Below are positions 41,362-50,357 of a stretch of 64,000 nt of DNA, one piece after another. The stretch spans positions 1,992,501 to 2,056,500 of the forward strand of contig NZ_CP145886.1 of assembly GCF_038049935.1 (NCBI RefSeq), read 5' to 3'. Made by a program: the position numbers and the translations under genes. How positions within the stretch are numbered: position 1 is the stretch's first letter; each line of letters opens with the position of its first letter. The notes below the pieces were generated by a model. The model was not told the DNA's origin. It searched no databases and saw only the letters and a list, made by a program, of their open reading frames with translations. The DNA comes from Rossellomorea sp. y25. GTDB taxonomy: Bacteria > Bacillota > Bacilli > Bacillales > Bacillaceae_B.

Positions 41362-42603
41362 TTGATAAAGAAATATACTTGCCAAAATGGACTACGAATC
41401 GTGCTGGAAGAAATTCCGCATGTTCGCTCAGTAGCGATAGGGGTCTGGATTGCAACAGGCTCACGAAATGAAACGGAACAAAATAATGGTATTTCCCATT
41501 TTCTGGAGCATATGTTTTTCAAAGGGACTAAAACAAAAACAGCACGTGAAATTGCAGAGTCCTTTGATAGCATTGGCGGACAAGTAAATGCATTTACTTC
41601 AAAGGAATACACCTGCTACTATGCAAAGGTTTTGGACAATCATGCAGATTATGCACTACATACACTTTCTGACATGTTCTTTAATTCTACCTATGTAGAA
41701 GAGGAATTGAATAAGGAAAAAAATGTAGTGTATGAAGAAATTAAAATGTATGAGGATACGCCGGACGATATCGTTCATGACCTGCTCAGCAAGGCAGTCT
41801 ATGAAGAGCATCCCCTTGGCTATCCGATTCTGGGAACGGAAGAAACCCTGAACTCATTCAATCAAGCTAAATTAAAGGAATATATGCATGACATGTACAC
41901 ACCAGAGCAAGTAGTGGTCTCTGTGGCAGGAAATGTAGATGAAACTTTTATCAAAGAAGTAGAGAAGCTATTCGGATCTTATGAAGGCGGTAAAGGACCT
42001 GAGGACCGTGTTAAGCCTGCCTTTCACAACAATAAGCTTGCCCGTAAAAAAGATACAGAACAAGCTCATTTATGCTTAGGATTTGACGGTCTGCAGATTG
42101 GGCATCCAGACATCTATAACCTGATTGTATTAAACAACGTGTTAGGTGGCAGTATGTCATCCCGTCTGTTTCAGGAGGTTCGAGAGCAAAGAGGACTTGC
42201 TTACTCCGTATTTTCATATCACTCCGCTTATGAAGATAGTGGAATGGTAACCATCTATGGAGGGACAGGGGCAAATCAGTTAGATCAGTTATTCGATACA
42301 ATCGACAGTACCCTGCAAGCCTTAAAAGCTGATGGTATAACCTCTAAAGAATTACTTAACAGCAAAGAGCAATTAAAGGGTAACCTTATGCTCAGCTTAG
42401 AAAGCACCAATAGCCGCATGAGTCGTAATGGTAAAAATGAGCTGTTACTAAAACGACACCGGACGCTTGATGAGATCGTCGAAGAAATCGACGGAGTTAC
42501 GATGGATAAAGTGAATCAGTTGGCCCTGGACATCTTTAAAGATGATTATGCAATATCCCTCATCAGTCCCGATGGGAATCTTCCTCAAAATATGAGAAAA
42601 TAA
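41362..42603 (+). CDS. mlpA: M16 family zinc protease MlpA
   Basis: 413 residues. Inverted zinc motif HXXEH in 'NGISHFLEHMFFKGT' and the distal Glu in 'EKNVVYEEIKMYEDTPDD' are intact, so the enzyme should be active. The C-terminal M16 half has 'RGLAYSVFSYHSAY'. B. subtilis MlpA/YmxG is similar to mitochondrial processing peptidase and is linked to control of extracellular protease expression. Start TTG 41362 behind AGGAGGAAG (41348-41356). Confidence 0.94.
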   Translation: MIKKYTCQNGLRIVLEEIPHVRSVAIGVWIATGSRNETEQNNGISHFLEHMFFKGTKTKTAREIAESFDSIGGQVNAFTSKEYTCYYAKVLDNHADYALHTLSDMFFNSTYVEEELNKEKNVVYEEIKMYEDTPDDIVHDLLSKAVYEEHPLGYPILGTEETLNSFNQAKLKEYMHDMYTPEQVVVSVAGNVDETFIKEVEKLFGSYEGGKGPEDRVKPAFHNNKLARKKDTEQAHLCLGFDGLQIGHPDIYNLIVLNNVLGGSMSSRLFQEVREQRGLAYSVFSYHSAYEDSGMVTIYGGTGANQLDQLFDTIDSTLQALKADGITSKELLNSKEQLKGNLMLSLESTNSRMSRNGKNELLLKRHRTLDEIVEEIDGVTMDKVNQLALDIFKDDYAISLISPDGNLPQNMRK

Positions 42604-42610
42604 CAGGAGA

Positions 42611-42639
42611 AAGCAGACTATTTTAGTCTGCTTTTTTTT
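42611..42639 (+). terminator. Rho-independent terminator after mlpA
   Basis: AAGCAGACTA (42611-42620), TTT loop, TAGTCTGCTT (42624-42633), then a run of T. Confidence 0.9.
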
Positions 42640-42739
42640 GAATGATTCATCACATTGGAGGAAATAGCGAAGAAATCCTTCTAAAAAAAGTGGACAGTGT
42701 ATACATTGTAATACAGAGCTTTTTAAGGGGGAAACCTTC

Positions 42740-42973
42740 ATGAGATTAAGCGAGTTAAGCGGAAAAGAAATCGTCGATTATAAAAAAGCAGAACGACTAG
42801 GAATTCTTGGGCAAACCGATCTTGAATTTAATGATAAGTCAGGAAATATCAATGCGCTTATCATTCCAACCGGAAAATGGCTGCGGAAGCAAGGCGGGGA
42901 AATTCGAGTACCCTGGCATCAAATAAGAACCATCGGAGCTGATATGATCATTCTGGAAGTATCGAATGATTAA
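42740..42973 (+). CDS. ymxH: YlmC/YmxH family PRC-barrel sporulation protein
   Basis: 77 residues. 'RLSELSGKEIVDYKKAERLG' and 'DLEFNDKSGNINALIIP' are the YlmC/YmxH-type PRC-barrel. The family is restricted to endospore formers and its function is unknown; the B. subtilis paralog YlmC is similar. Strong AAGGGGG site before ATG 42740. It forms a single-gene unit between two terminators. Confidence 0.88.
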   Translation: MRLSELSGKEIVDYKKAERLGILGQTDLEFNDKSGNINALIIPTGKWLRKQGGEIRVPWHQIRTIGADMIILEVSND

Positions 42974-42992
42974 CGGAAGAAGAAGTTTGATG

Positions 42993-43018
42993 AAACGGGG
43001 CTTCCCCGTTTTTTTTAT
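42993..43018 (+). terminator. Rho-independent terminator after ymxH
   Basis: AAACGGGG (42993-43000), CTT loop, CCCCGTTT (43004-43011), continuing into a T run to 43016. Confidence 0.9.
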
Positions 43019-43117
43019 TGGACTTTCATTTAAATTATGAACAACCCACACCCTCCCGCAAAATTCCCCCTTCAAAACAATCCTACACCCTAAACATCCT
43101 TCCATCGCTTTTGTTCT

Positions 43118-43146
43118 CACCCATTAGGTATGAGCAACATACACTG
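43118..43146 (+). promoter_or_regulatory. Sigma-K-like promoter candidate for dpaAB
   Basis: CACC (43118-43121), 16-nt spacer, CATACACTG (43138-43146). The sigma-K consensus as I know it is mACm with -10 CATAnnnTA; one base of the -10 deviates (TG for TA). dpaA/spoVFA is a mother-cell sigma-K gene in B. subtilis. Start would be ~50 nt before the dpaA start. Confidence 0.4.
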
Positions 43147-43202
43147 TTGAAGTGAAAAGGGATTTAGAATAGCGATTATGTAAAAAGTAGGTGAAATCAG
43201 TG

Positions 43203-44105
43203 ATGCTGACCGGAATGCAGATCGCAGTTCTAGGCGGAGATGCTCGTCAACTTGAGATTATTCGGAAGCTTACGGAGTTGGATGCTAAGATCTCACTCGT
43301 AGGTTTTGAACAACTAGATCATGCCTTTACAGGGGCTACGAAAGAAAAGCTGAGTGAAGTGGACTTTTCGATGATTGATGCCATTATCTTACCTGTACCC
43401 GGCACGAATCTACAAGGAGAAATTGATACGATTTTTTCCAACGAGAAAATCATTTTAACAGAAGAAATCGTGTCACAGACGCCAGAGCACTGTACGATCT
43501 ATTCAGGAATTAGTAATAAGTACTTGGATCAAGTGATGTCTTCAACGCACCGGAAACTTGTTCAGTTGTTTGAGAGAGATGATGTTGCCATTTATAATTC
43601 CATCCCTACAGTAGAGGGAACGATTATGATGGCTATTCAACATACAGACTTTACCATTCACGGATCTACCATTGTCATATTAGGTCTGGGTAGGGTAGGT
43701 ATGAGTGTAGCTAGAACGTTTCATCATTTAGGGGGAAAGGTGAAGGTAGGTGTTCGCAGAAGTGAGCATCTGGCCAGGGTGACCGAAATGGGTCTAGAGC
43801 CATTCCACTTGGATAACTTAGAAAAAGAGGTTGAGAATTGTGATATATGTATAAACACAATTCCAGTGCATATAGTCAAGGCTGCTGTGATAGCAAAAAT
43901 GCCAGCTCATACATTAATTATTGATTTGGCTTCAAAGCCTGGAGGTACAGATTTTCGTTATGCAGAAAAGCGGGGCATTAAAGCATTGTTAGCCCCAGGG
44001 TTGCCTGGAATCGTGGCACCTAAGACAGCCGGGCAGATTCTGGCGAATGTTCTTTGTCAATTGCTAGAGGACGATTTTGATTTAGGAAAGGAGAGTTCAT
44101 CATGA
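43203..44105 (+). CDS. dpaA: Dipicolinate synthase subunit A
   Basis: 300 residues (SpoVFA). 'QIAVLGGDARQLEIIRKLTE' at the N-terminus and a Rossmann NAD(P)-binding 'VILGLGRVGMSVARTFHHLGG' in the middle mark a dehydrogenase-type subunit. With DpaB it makes dipicolinic acid from the DapA product in the mother cell, for spore core dehydration. ATG 43203 is chosen (AGGTG 8 nt before); GTG 43191 and 43200 are alternatives. Overlaps dpaB by 4 nt. Confidence 0.96.
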   Translation: MLTGMQIAVLGGDARQLEIIRKLTELDAKISLVGFEQLDHAFTGATKEKLSEVDFSMIDAIILPVPGTNLQGEIDTIFSNEKIILTEEIVSQTPEHCTIYSGISNKYLDQVMSSTHRKLVQLFERDDVAIYNSIPTVEGTIMMAIQHTDFTIHGSTIVILGLGRVGMSVARTFHHLGGKVKVGVRRSEHLARVTEMGLEPFHLDNLEKEVENCDICINTIPVHIVKAAVIAKMPAHTLIIDLASKPGGTDFRYAEKRGIKALLAPGLPGIVAPKTAGQILANVLCQLLEDDFDLGKESSS

Positions 44106-44695
44106 GCGTAAAAGGAAAACGAATCGGGTTTGGTCTGACAGGGTCTCATTGTACGTACGATGCCGTATTCCCCGAAATCGAACGATTAGTGAATAACGGT
44201 GCGGAAGTGATGCCGATTGTTACTTCGACCGTTATGAATACGGAAACGAGATTTGGTAAGGGAGAAGACTGGATCAAGCGGATTGAGGACGTGACGGGTC
44301 ATAAGGTGATCGATTCAATCGTAAAGGCGGAGCCACTCGGTCCTAAAATTCCATTGGATTGCATGGTGATCGCTCCCCTTACAGGAAATTCAATGAGTAA
44401 ATTCGCAAATGCAATGACAGATTCTCCGGTATTAATGGCTGCCAAAGCGACTCTTCGTAATCACCGACCGGTAGTACTGGGGATTTCAACAAATGATGCT
44501 CTTGGTTTAAATGGTGTAAATCTAATGAGATTAATATCAACGAAAGATATTTACTTTATCCCATTCGGTCAGGATGCGCCTGTTAGTAAACCAAAATCGA
44601 TGGTAGCTAGAATGACGTTAATTCAGGAAACCATTGAAGAGGCAATTGAAGGAAGACAGCTTCAGCCTGTCGTAATCGAAAGATATTTAGATTAA
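44102..44695 (+). CDS. dpaB: Dipicolinate synthase subunit B
   Basis: 197 residues (SpoVFB), flavoprotein-like fold of the HFCD family: 'GFGLTGSHCTYDAVFPEIERL' and 'PLTGNSMSKFANAMTDSPVLMAAKA'. It acts with DpaA. The gene is coupled by ATGA overlap and followed by a terminator, so dpaAB is a separate unit from asd. Confidence 0.96.
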   Translation: MSVKGKRIGFGLTGSHCTYDAVFPEIERLVNNGAEVMPIVTSTVMNTETRFGKGEDWIKRIEDVTGHKVIDSIVKAEPLGPKIPLDCMVIAPLTGNSMSKFANAMTDSPVLMAAKATLRNHRPVVLGISTNDALGLNGVNLMRLISTKDIYFIPFGQDAPVSKPKSMVARMTLIQETIEEAIEGRQLQPVVIERYLD

Positions 44696-44701
44696 TACTT
44701 T

Positions 44702-44741
44702 AGAAGGCTATCACCTTGCACTGTTAAGATGGCCTTCTTTT
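44702..44741 (+). terminator. Terminator after dpaB
   Basis: AGAAGGCTATC (44702-44712) pairs with GATGGCCTTCT (44728-44738) with one bulge/mismatch, then TTTTC. Confidence 0.75.
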
Positions 44742-44819
44742 CATGCATATAGAAGGATATGGCTCTCATTAAATTAAAATAATCAAAACTTATATAAAGA
44801 ATTCCCTATTGTCGAATAA

Positions 44820-44847
44820 TTGTTTATGTTAAAATATTCTTTATTAT
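44820..44847 (+). promoter_or_regulatory. Promoter candidate for asd-dapG-dapA
   Basis: TTGTTT (44820-44825), 16-nt spacer, TATTAT (44842-44847). An alternative TTGTCG/TAAAAT pair (44809, 44830) has only a 15-nt spacer. The region is AT-rich; I see no lysine riboswitch features. Confidence 0.4.
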
Positions 44848-44910
44848 AGTAATAGACTAAAAGGTTATACCTACTATGAGAATACTGAATGGTTGGAAGG
44901 AGAGAAGAAT

Positions 44911-45957
44911 TTGAATACAACGGGATTTCATGTAGCGGTTGTCGGTGCTACTGGTGCAGTGGGACAGCAAATGCTACAAACATTAGAAAAAAGGGATTTT
45001 CCAATAAAACAATTAACATTATTATCTTCAGCACGCTCTGCCGGGTCTACAGTTAGCTTCAAAGGGAAAGAATGGACGGTTGAAGAAGCGAAGCCTGAAA
45101 GTTTTGAAGGAGTCGACATTGCTTTATTTAGTGCAGGTGGGAGTGTATCCAAACTTCTTGCTCCTGAAGCCGTTAAACGTGGGGCGATTGTCGTCGACAA
45201 CACAAGTGCATACCGAATGGATCCAGATGTTCCTCTAGTTGTTCCAGAAGTGAATGAAGAAGATATCAAACTTCATAACGGAATCATTGCGAATCCTAAC
45301 TGTTCTACTATTCAGATGGTGGCAGCACTTGAACCGATTCGTAAAAAATATGGCTTATCGAAAGTTATCGTGTCAACTTATCAGGCAGTTTCAGGGGCAG
45401 GTGCAGTGGCAATCGATGAGCTTCACGCGCAATCACAAGCCATACTGTCAGGTGAATCATTTGAGCCAAGTGTCCTGCCTGTAAAAGGGGATAAAAAGCA
45501 TTATCAAATTGCTTATAATGCCATACCACAAATTGATAAATTCCAGGAGAACGGCTTTACATTTGAAGAAATGAAAATGATCAATGAAACGAAAAAAATT
45601 ATGCACATGCCATCTTTAAAGGTGTCTGCAACATGTGTTAGATTACCTGTTGTAACAGGTCACTCTGAAAGTGTATATATTGAAATTGAGAAGGATTCTG
45701 TTTCAGTGAAAGATATACACTCACTGTTAAAAGATGCTCCCGGGGTAACCTTGGAAGACGCCCCGGATGAACAAATTTATCCGATGCCTGCACATGCTGT
45801 AGGAAAACCGGATGTATTTGTAGGTAGAGTGCGTAAGGATCTTGACGAAGACAAGGGTTTCCATATGTGGGTTGTGTCTGACAACTTACTTAAGGGAGCG
45901 GCTTGGAACTCTGTTCAAATCGCAGAAAGTTTAATGAAACTTGGTTTAATTAAGTAA
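44911..45957 (+). CDS. asd: Aspartate-semialdehyde dehydrogenase
   Basis: 348 residues. NADP-binding '[19 protein letters not shown]', catalytic Cys131 in '[13 protein letters not shown]', and '[20 protein letters not shown]' in the catalytic domain. It reduces aspartyl phosphate to the semialdehyde, the branch point for lysine/DAP/dipicolinate and threonine/methionine. TTG 44911 is chosen (AAGGAG 8-13 nt before); the earlier TTG at 44893 would precede the ribosome binding site. Confidence 0.97.
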   Translation: MNTTGFHVAVVGATGAVGQQMLQTLEKRDFPIKQLTLLSSARSAGSTVSFKGKEWTVEEAKPESFEGVDIALFSAGGSVSKLLAPEAVKRGAIVVDNTSAYRMDPDVPLVVPEVNEEDIKLHNGIIANPNCSTIQMVAALEPIRKKYGLSKVIVSTYQAVSGAGAVAIDELHAQSQAILSGESFEPSVLPVKGDKKHYQIAYNAIPQIDKFQENGFTFEEMKMINETKKIMHMPSLKVSATCVRLPVVTGHSESVYIEIEKDSVSVKDIHSLLKDAPGVTLEDAPDEQIYPMPAHAVGKPDVFVGRVRKDLDEDKGFHMWVVSDNLLKGAAWNSVQIAESLMKLGLIK

Positions 45958-46045
45958 CTAAGAGGGACCATGCCAGCAATTGATCTGTATATTTCCACTA
46001 TTCGTTCTCACATACCTCTTGAACATATGACAATGAGGTGTAGTC

Positions 46046-47284
46046 ATGAAAGTGATCGTTCAAAAATTTGGTGGAACGTCTGTACGTGATGAGGCAAGTC
46101 GCTTAAAGGCACTTGCCCACACAAAGCAAGCGATTGATAAGGGATATAAAGTGGTGGTAGTTGTTTCAGCTATGGGTAGAAAAGGCGAACCTTACGCTAC
46201 TGACTCCCTGTTATCCTTAATCGGTGGCAGAAATACTTCAATTAGTAAGAGAGAGCAAGACTTATTATTATCTTGTGGAGAAATCATTTCTAGCCTGGTC
46301 TTCTCTAACATGCTGCTTGAACATGGAATCCGATCTACCGCTTTAACGGGTGCTCAAGCTGGGTTCCGAACAAATAATGATTTTAACAATGCGAAGATTA
46401 TGGAAATGAAATGCAGCCGTTTGGTAAAAGAGCTGGAAATTCACGATGCAGTGGTCGTTGCCGGGTTTCAAGGTGCAACGAAAGATGGTGATGTCACCAC
46501 GATAGGCAGAGGGGGGAGTGATACTTCCGCTTCTGCTTTAGGAGTGGCATTAAAGGCTGAATTCATCGATATTTTTACCGATGTTGAAGGGGTCATGACT
46601 GCAGATCCCCGCATTTCATCGAAAGCAAGACCGATAACGGTTGTTTCCTATAATGAAGTATGTAATATGGCATATCAGGGAGCAAAGGTGATTCATCCAA
46701 GAGCCGTTGAAATTGCAATGAATTCGAACGTTCCAATTCGAATCCGTTCCACATACTCAAATGGTGAAGGCACGCTTGTGACCACACTTGAAAATTCGAA
46801 AGCACATAAAGAATTTCGGAGTCATCCCGTAACAGGAATCGCTCATGTTCCCAATCTTACCCAAATTAAAGTATTCGCTAAGGAAGATCAATACAATCTT
46901 CAAGCCGAAGTCTTTAAAGCGATGGCTAAAGAGGGAATAAGCGTTGATTTCATTAACATTTCACCACGGGGAGTTGTTTACACTGTTGCCTCATCGGTTG
47001 CAGAAGAAGCGATTACCGTTCTGAAAAATATAGGTCATAAACCGATTGTAGAGTCTGAATGTGCTAAGATTTCAGTAGTGGGAGCGGGGATGACAGGGGT
47101 TCCTGGGGTGACTTCAGCCATTGTATCGTCGCTTTCCAACGAAGGAATCCGAATCCTCCAGTCAGCAGATAGTCATACGACTATTTGGGTTCTGGTGAAA
47201 GAGATGGACCTGATTAATGCGATTAATGCACTTCATGATACATTTCAACTACAAGAGAGAACCGCTACATTCAGGGTAGGATAA
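46046..47284 (+). CDS. dapG: Aspartate kinase I (DAP-sensitive type)
   Basis: 412 residues. 'VQKFGGTSV' at the N-terminus and 'GFQGATKDGDVTTIGRGGSD' in the kinase domain; two ACT domains at the C-terminus (~265-400). The fused alpha/beta form next to asd and dapA corresponds to B. subtilis aspartokinase I, which is inhibited by meso-diaminopimelate; that regulation is from family knowledge. GAGGTG precedes ATG 46046. Confidence 0.95.
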   Translation: MKVIVQKFGGTSVRDEASRLKALAHTKQAIDKGYKVVVVVSAMGRKGEPYATDSLLSLIGGRNTSISKREQDLLLSCGEIISSLVFSNMLLEHGIRSTALTGAQAGFRTNNDFNNAKIMEMKCSRLVKELEIHDAVVVAGFQGATKDGDVTTIGRGGSDTSASALGVALKAEFIDIFTDVEGVMTADPRISSKARPITVVSYNEVCNMAYQGAKVIHPRAVEIAMNSNVPIRIRSTYSNGEGTLVTTLENSKAHKEFRSHPVTGIAHVPNLTQIKVFAKEDQYNLQAEVFKAMAKEGISVDFINISPRGVVYTVASSVAEEAITVLKNIGHKPIVESECAKISVVGAGMTGVPGVTSAIVSSLSNEGIRILQSADSHTTIWVLVKEMDLINAINALHDTFQLQERTATFRVG

Positions 47285-47306
47285 ACATAAGAGGAGAGTG
47301 ACAAGA

Positions 47307-48179
47307 TTGAATTTTGGCCGCGTTTCTACGGCGATGGTTACCCCATTTGACCGTAAAGGAAATATTGATTTCATCAAGACGACCCAATTAATACAGTATT
47401 TGATTGAAAATGGATCAGATTCGTTAGTAGTAGCCGGGACGACGGGTGAGTCTCCTACTTTAACAAAAGAAGAAAAGATTGCTTTATTTCGACATGTAGT
47501 AAAAGTAGTAAACGGAAGAGTACCTGTGATTGCCGGGACGGGAAGCAATAACACGCATGCCTCAATCGAGCTTACCAAAAAGGCAGTAGATGCAGGCGTA
47601 GATGCCATCATGCTGGTGACTCCATACTATAATAAGCCGAGTCAGGAAGGCTTATTCCAGCATTTCAAGGCGATTGCCGAATCAACAAGCTTACCTGTCA
47701 TGCTGTATAATATCCCTGGACGTTCAAGCGTCAATGTTTCTCCTGAAACCATCATTCGATTGTCAGAGATTGAAAACATCGTAGCTGTTAAAGAAGCAAG
47801 CGGTGACTTAGATAGCATGACTGAAATCATTTCACATACGCCAGACGATTTTATGCTGTATAGTGGCGATGACGGTCTTACCCTGCCTGTATTGTCTATA
47901 GGTGGAACTGGTATCGTGTCTGTTGCCTCACATATCATCGGAAACGAAATGCAGGAAATGGTTACTGCATTCATAGGTGGAAATCCAATGCAGGCAGCCG
48001 GTCTGCATCAAAAACTTCTTCCGATCATGAAAGGGTTATTCACAAGTCCAAACCCTACCCCAGTAAAAACAGCCCTGCAGATGAAGGGCATGGACGTTGG
48101 ATCTGTCCGTTTACCATTAATTCCACTAACTGAAGTGGAAAGAGCAAAGCTGTCTCAACTGCTGAACGTATTATCTTAG
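47307..48179 (+). CDS. dapA: 4-hydroxy-tetrahydrodipicolinate synthase
   Basis: 290 residues, TIM-barrel class I aldolase. 'VVAGTTGESPTLTKEEK' binds pyruvate, Tyr in 'LYNIPGRSSVNVS', and the Schiff-base Lys in 'VAVKEASGDLDSM'. Its product feeds cell-wall DAP, lysine and dipicolinate (DpaAB). TTG 47307 gives the family start MNFGRVSTAM and is spaced from GAGGAGAG; the GTG at 47298 overlaps that site. Confidence 0.97.
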   Translation: MNFGRVSTAMVTPFDRKGNIDFIKTTQLIQYLIENGSDSLVVAGTTGESPTLTKEEKIALFRHVVKVVNGRVPVIAGTGSNNTHASIELTKKAVDAGVDAIMLVTPYYNKPSQEGLFQHFKAIAESTSLPVMLYNIPGRSSVNVSPETIIRLSEIENIVAVKEASGDLDSMTEIISHTPDDFMLYSGDDGLTLPVLSIGGTGIVSVASHIIGNEMQEMVTAFIGGNPMQAAGLHQKLLPIMKGLFTSPNPTPVKTALQMKGMDVGSVRLPLIPLTEVERAKLSQLLNVLS

Positions 48180-48290
48180 AAAATTTTTTTCAGAAAGCCC
48201 TTTGTTACTGAAAGTGAATTTGTATAAGTTGATTGGAGCCGAAATCAACCAATGCTCGCTTATCAACACCGTTTACAAAATATCCAATGA

Positions 48291-48327
48291 AAAAGACTGT
48301 GGAGGCCATTCCCCCACAGTCTTTTCA
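48291..48327 (+). terminator. Terminator after dapA
   Basis: AAAAGACTGTGG (48291-48302) pairs perfectly with CCACAGTCTTTT (48314-48325). Twelve base pairs; A/T-symmetric, so it could work in both directions. Confidence 0.85.
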
Positions 48328-48475
48328 TATGAAAAAGGAAAATTATGCCCAAAAATCAGTAATAGATTAATTTATTTTAAAGAAGAAGGATTTAGTCACA
48401 TTGTATCGAAATAGTAATGTAGTAAAAATGAATGCAGTCTTTTTCCTAATCTTGTTATAGGTAGGATAAAATTGG

Positions 48476-48505
48476 TTGTACTCCCAAAATATTATCAAGT
48501 ATAAT
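48476..48505 (+). promoter_or_regulatory. Promoter of rnjB
   Basis: TTGTAC (48476-48481), 18-nt spacer, perfect TATAAT (48500-48505), about 50 nt before the rnjB start. Confidence 0.65.
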
Positions 48506-48555
48506 AAATGTAACTGATTGAAGATCGGGAAAGGCACAGCATAGGAGGACATAAT

Positions 48556-50223
48556 GTGAGTAAGACAAAGAATGAAAGTATTAAGATCATTCCGCTCGGA
48601 GGAGTGGGAGAAATTGGTAAGAATATGTACGTGATTGAAGTGGATCATGAAATTTTCGTGGTTGACGCCGGGCTGATGTTCCCTGAAAATGAAATGCTCG
48701 GAATTGATATCGTGATTCCTGACATTCAATACCTCATTGAAAATAAAGAACGTGTGAAAGGAATCTTCTTGACTCATGGGCATGAGGATAGCATTGGAGC
48801 AATTTCATACGTACTTAATAAGATAAAGGCACCTGTTTATGGCACACGGTTAACCAATGCCCTCGTAAAGGCACGATTGAAGGATGATAATATCCGGGAA
48901 GATGTGAAATTCTATACGATTCACTCTGATAGCCATCTCACCTTTGATGGAGTGAATGTAACGTTCTTTAAAACCACACATAGTATTCCAGATTCTGTTG
49001 GTGTTTGTATACATACATCTGAAGGGGGCATCGTCCATACCGGGGAATTCAAATTTGATCAATCAGCTAAACACCTTTATCGCCCGGATTTAGGCAAAAT
49101 GGCTCAAATCGGTGAGAAAGGTGTACTTTGTTTATTGTCTGACAGCACCGAAGCGGAGAGACCCGGCTACACAACTTCCGAGGCCGTCATTGAACAGCAT
49201 ATAACAGACGCTTTACGGAAGGCATCCGGAAGAGTGATTGTAGCTTGCTTTGCATCTAATTTAATTCGGCTTCAGCAAGTTTTTGATGCAGCAGAGCAAA
49301 ATAATCGTAAAGTGGCCGTAGTGGGTAAGAGTTTGAAGAGAGTATATGATGTAGCATTAAAATTAGGCTATCTTCACGTACGGGATGAGATGATCATCGG
49401 AATTGATGAGATTGGTGAATATCCTAAAGATGAAGTCGTCATCATCGCAACCGGGACACAAGGAGAACCGTTTGAAGCACTGCAGCGGATGTCAAAACGC
49501 TCCCATCGTCTTGTGAATATCGAAGAAGGTGATACAGTCCTTATTACCGCCTCCCCTTCACCTGGCATGGAAGTCATTGTAGGGAAGACAATTGACATGC
49601 TTTACAGAGCAGGAGCAAACGTCTTGACGGCTAATAAGAAGGTTCATGTTTCAGGGCATGGGAGTCAGGAAGATCTAAAGTTCATGTTAAATATCATGAA
49701 GCCGAAGTATTTCATTCCAATACAAGGTGAGTATAAAATGCTGGTGGCGCATACCCAGATCGCACACGATATCGGTCTTCCGTATAAGCAAATTTTCATT
49801 TTGGATAAGGGAGATGTGCTTCAATACAAGGACGGCAAGATGAGAATGAGCGGACGGGTACAGGCAGGGAATGTGTTAATCGATGGAATTGGTGTAGGGG
49901 ACGTAGGGAATATCGTCCTTCGCGACCGTAAGCTATTATCAGAAGACGGTGTATTTACAGTCGTTGTGACGATCAACCGCAGATCCAAATCGATTGTGTC
50001 CGGTCCTGAAATCATTTCACGCGGCTTCGTTTACGTGAGGGAATCAGAAGAGTTGATTGAAGGAGCAGGAGGTATCGTGACTGATGTGGTACATTCCTAT
50101 TTACAAAAAGGCTCTTTTGAATGGACAACCATCAAACAAGATATCAGAGATCAACTCAATTACTATCTATTCAATAAAACACGGAGAAGACCAATGATTT
50201 TACCGATCATCATGGAAGTATAA
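48556..50223 (+). CDS. rnjB: Ribonuclease J2
   Basis: 555 residues, beta-CASP metallo-beta-lactamase fold. 'IIPLGGVGEIGKNMYVIEVD' at the N-terminus. The metal motif reads HGHEDS rather than the HxHxDH of active family members, so a metal-binding His is replaced by Ser; this degeneration is typical of J2, the less active partner of RNase J1. 'HVSGHGSQEDLKFMLNIMKP' and the C-terminal dimerisation domain ending 'MILPIIMEV' are present. GTG 48556 lies 8 nt after AGGAGG. Confidence 0.94.
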   Translation: MSKTKNESIKIIPLGGVGEIGKNMYVIEVDHEIFVVDAGLMFPENEMLGIDIVIPDIQYLIENKERVKGIFLTHGHEDSIGAISYVLNKIKAPVYGTRLTNALVKARLKDDNIREDVKFYTIHSDSHLTFDGVNVTFFKTTHSIPDSVGVCIHTSEGGIVHTGEFKFDQSAKHLYRPDLGKMAQIGEKGVLCLLSDSTEAERPGYTTSEAVIEQHITDALRKASGRVIVACFASNLIRLQQVFDAAEQNNRKVAVVGKSLKRVYDVALKLGYLHVRDEMIIGIDEIGEYPKDEVVIIATGTQGEPFEALQRMSKRSHRLVNIEEGDTVLITASPSPGMEVIVGKTIDMLYRAGANVLTANKKVHVSGHGSQEDLKFMLNIMKPKYFIPIQGEYKMLVAHTQIAHDIGLPYKQIFILDKGDVLQYKDGKMRMSGRVQAGNVLIDGIGVGDVGNIVLRDRKLLSEDGVFTVVVTINRRSKSIVSGPEIISRGFVYVRESEELIEGAGGIVTDVVHSYLQKGSFEWTTIKQDIRDQLNYYLFNKTRRRPMILPIIMEV

Positions 50224-50226
50224 TAC

Positions 50227-50272
50227 GTGAGGCTATTTGTTTGAGTATGTTTGAACAAATAGCCTCACTTTT
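50227..50272 (+). terminator. Rho-independent terminator after rnjB
   Basis: GTGAGGCTATTTGTT (50227-50241) pairs perfectly with AACAAATAGCCTCAC (50254-50268), then TTTTA. Fifteen base pairs. Confidence 0.88.
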
Positions 50273-50357
50273 ATTATTTGGACTAAACTATAAAGTATGA
50301 AAACACTCCCTTATTAAAATAATAACAAGAGAATGGAAATGAAAAGGAGATGTTTTC

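Larger units (their letters stand above)
48180..48555 (+). other. Intergenic region dapA-rnjB
   Basis: 376 nt without a supported gene. It holds the dapA terminator (48291-48327) and the rnjB promoter (48476-48505). The AT-rich remainder shows nothing I can assign; a 70-codon frame at 48202-48414 runs through the terminator hairpin and is unlikely to be real. Confidence 0.6.

Noticed and set aside
41340..41612. 90-codon - strand frame opposite mlpA, one of many antisense frames
   Set aside because: Opposite-strand shadow of a confidently identified gene; low-complexity Ser/Ile/Thr-rich translation, no ribosome binding site.
43030..43120. C-rich stretch with CGCTTTTGTTCT, similar to the edge of the repeat at 40153-40277
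   Set aside because: No second arm or hairpin; may be a worn remnant but cannot be supported from sequence alone.
44742..44910. Possible lysine riboswitch before asd
   Set aside because: The region is short and AT-rich and lacks the five-helix aptamer elements.
48202..48414. 70-codon + strand frame after dapA
   Set aside because: Runs through the dapA terminator hairpin, no ribosome binding site and no recognisable family.
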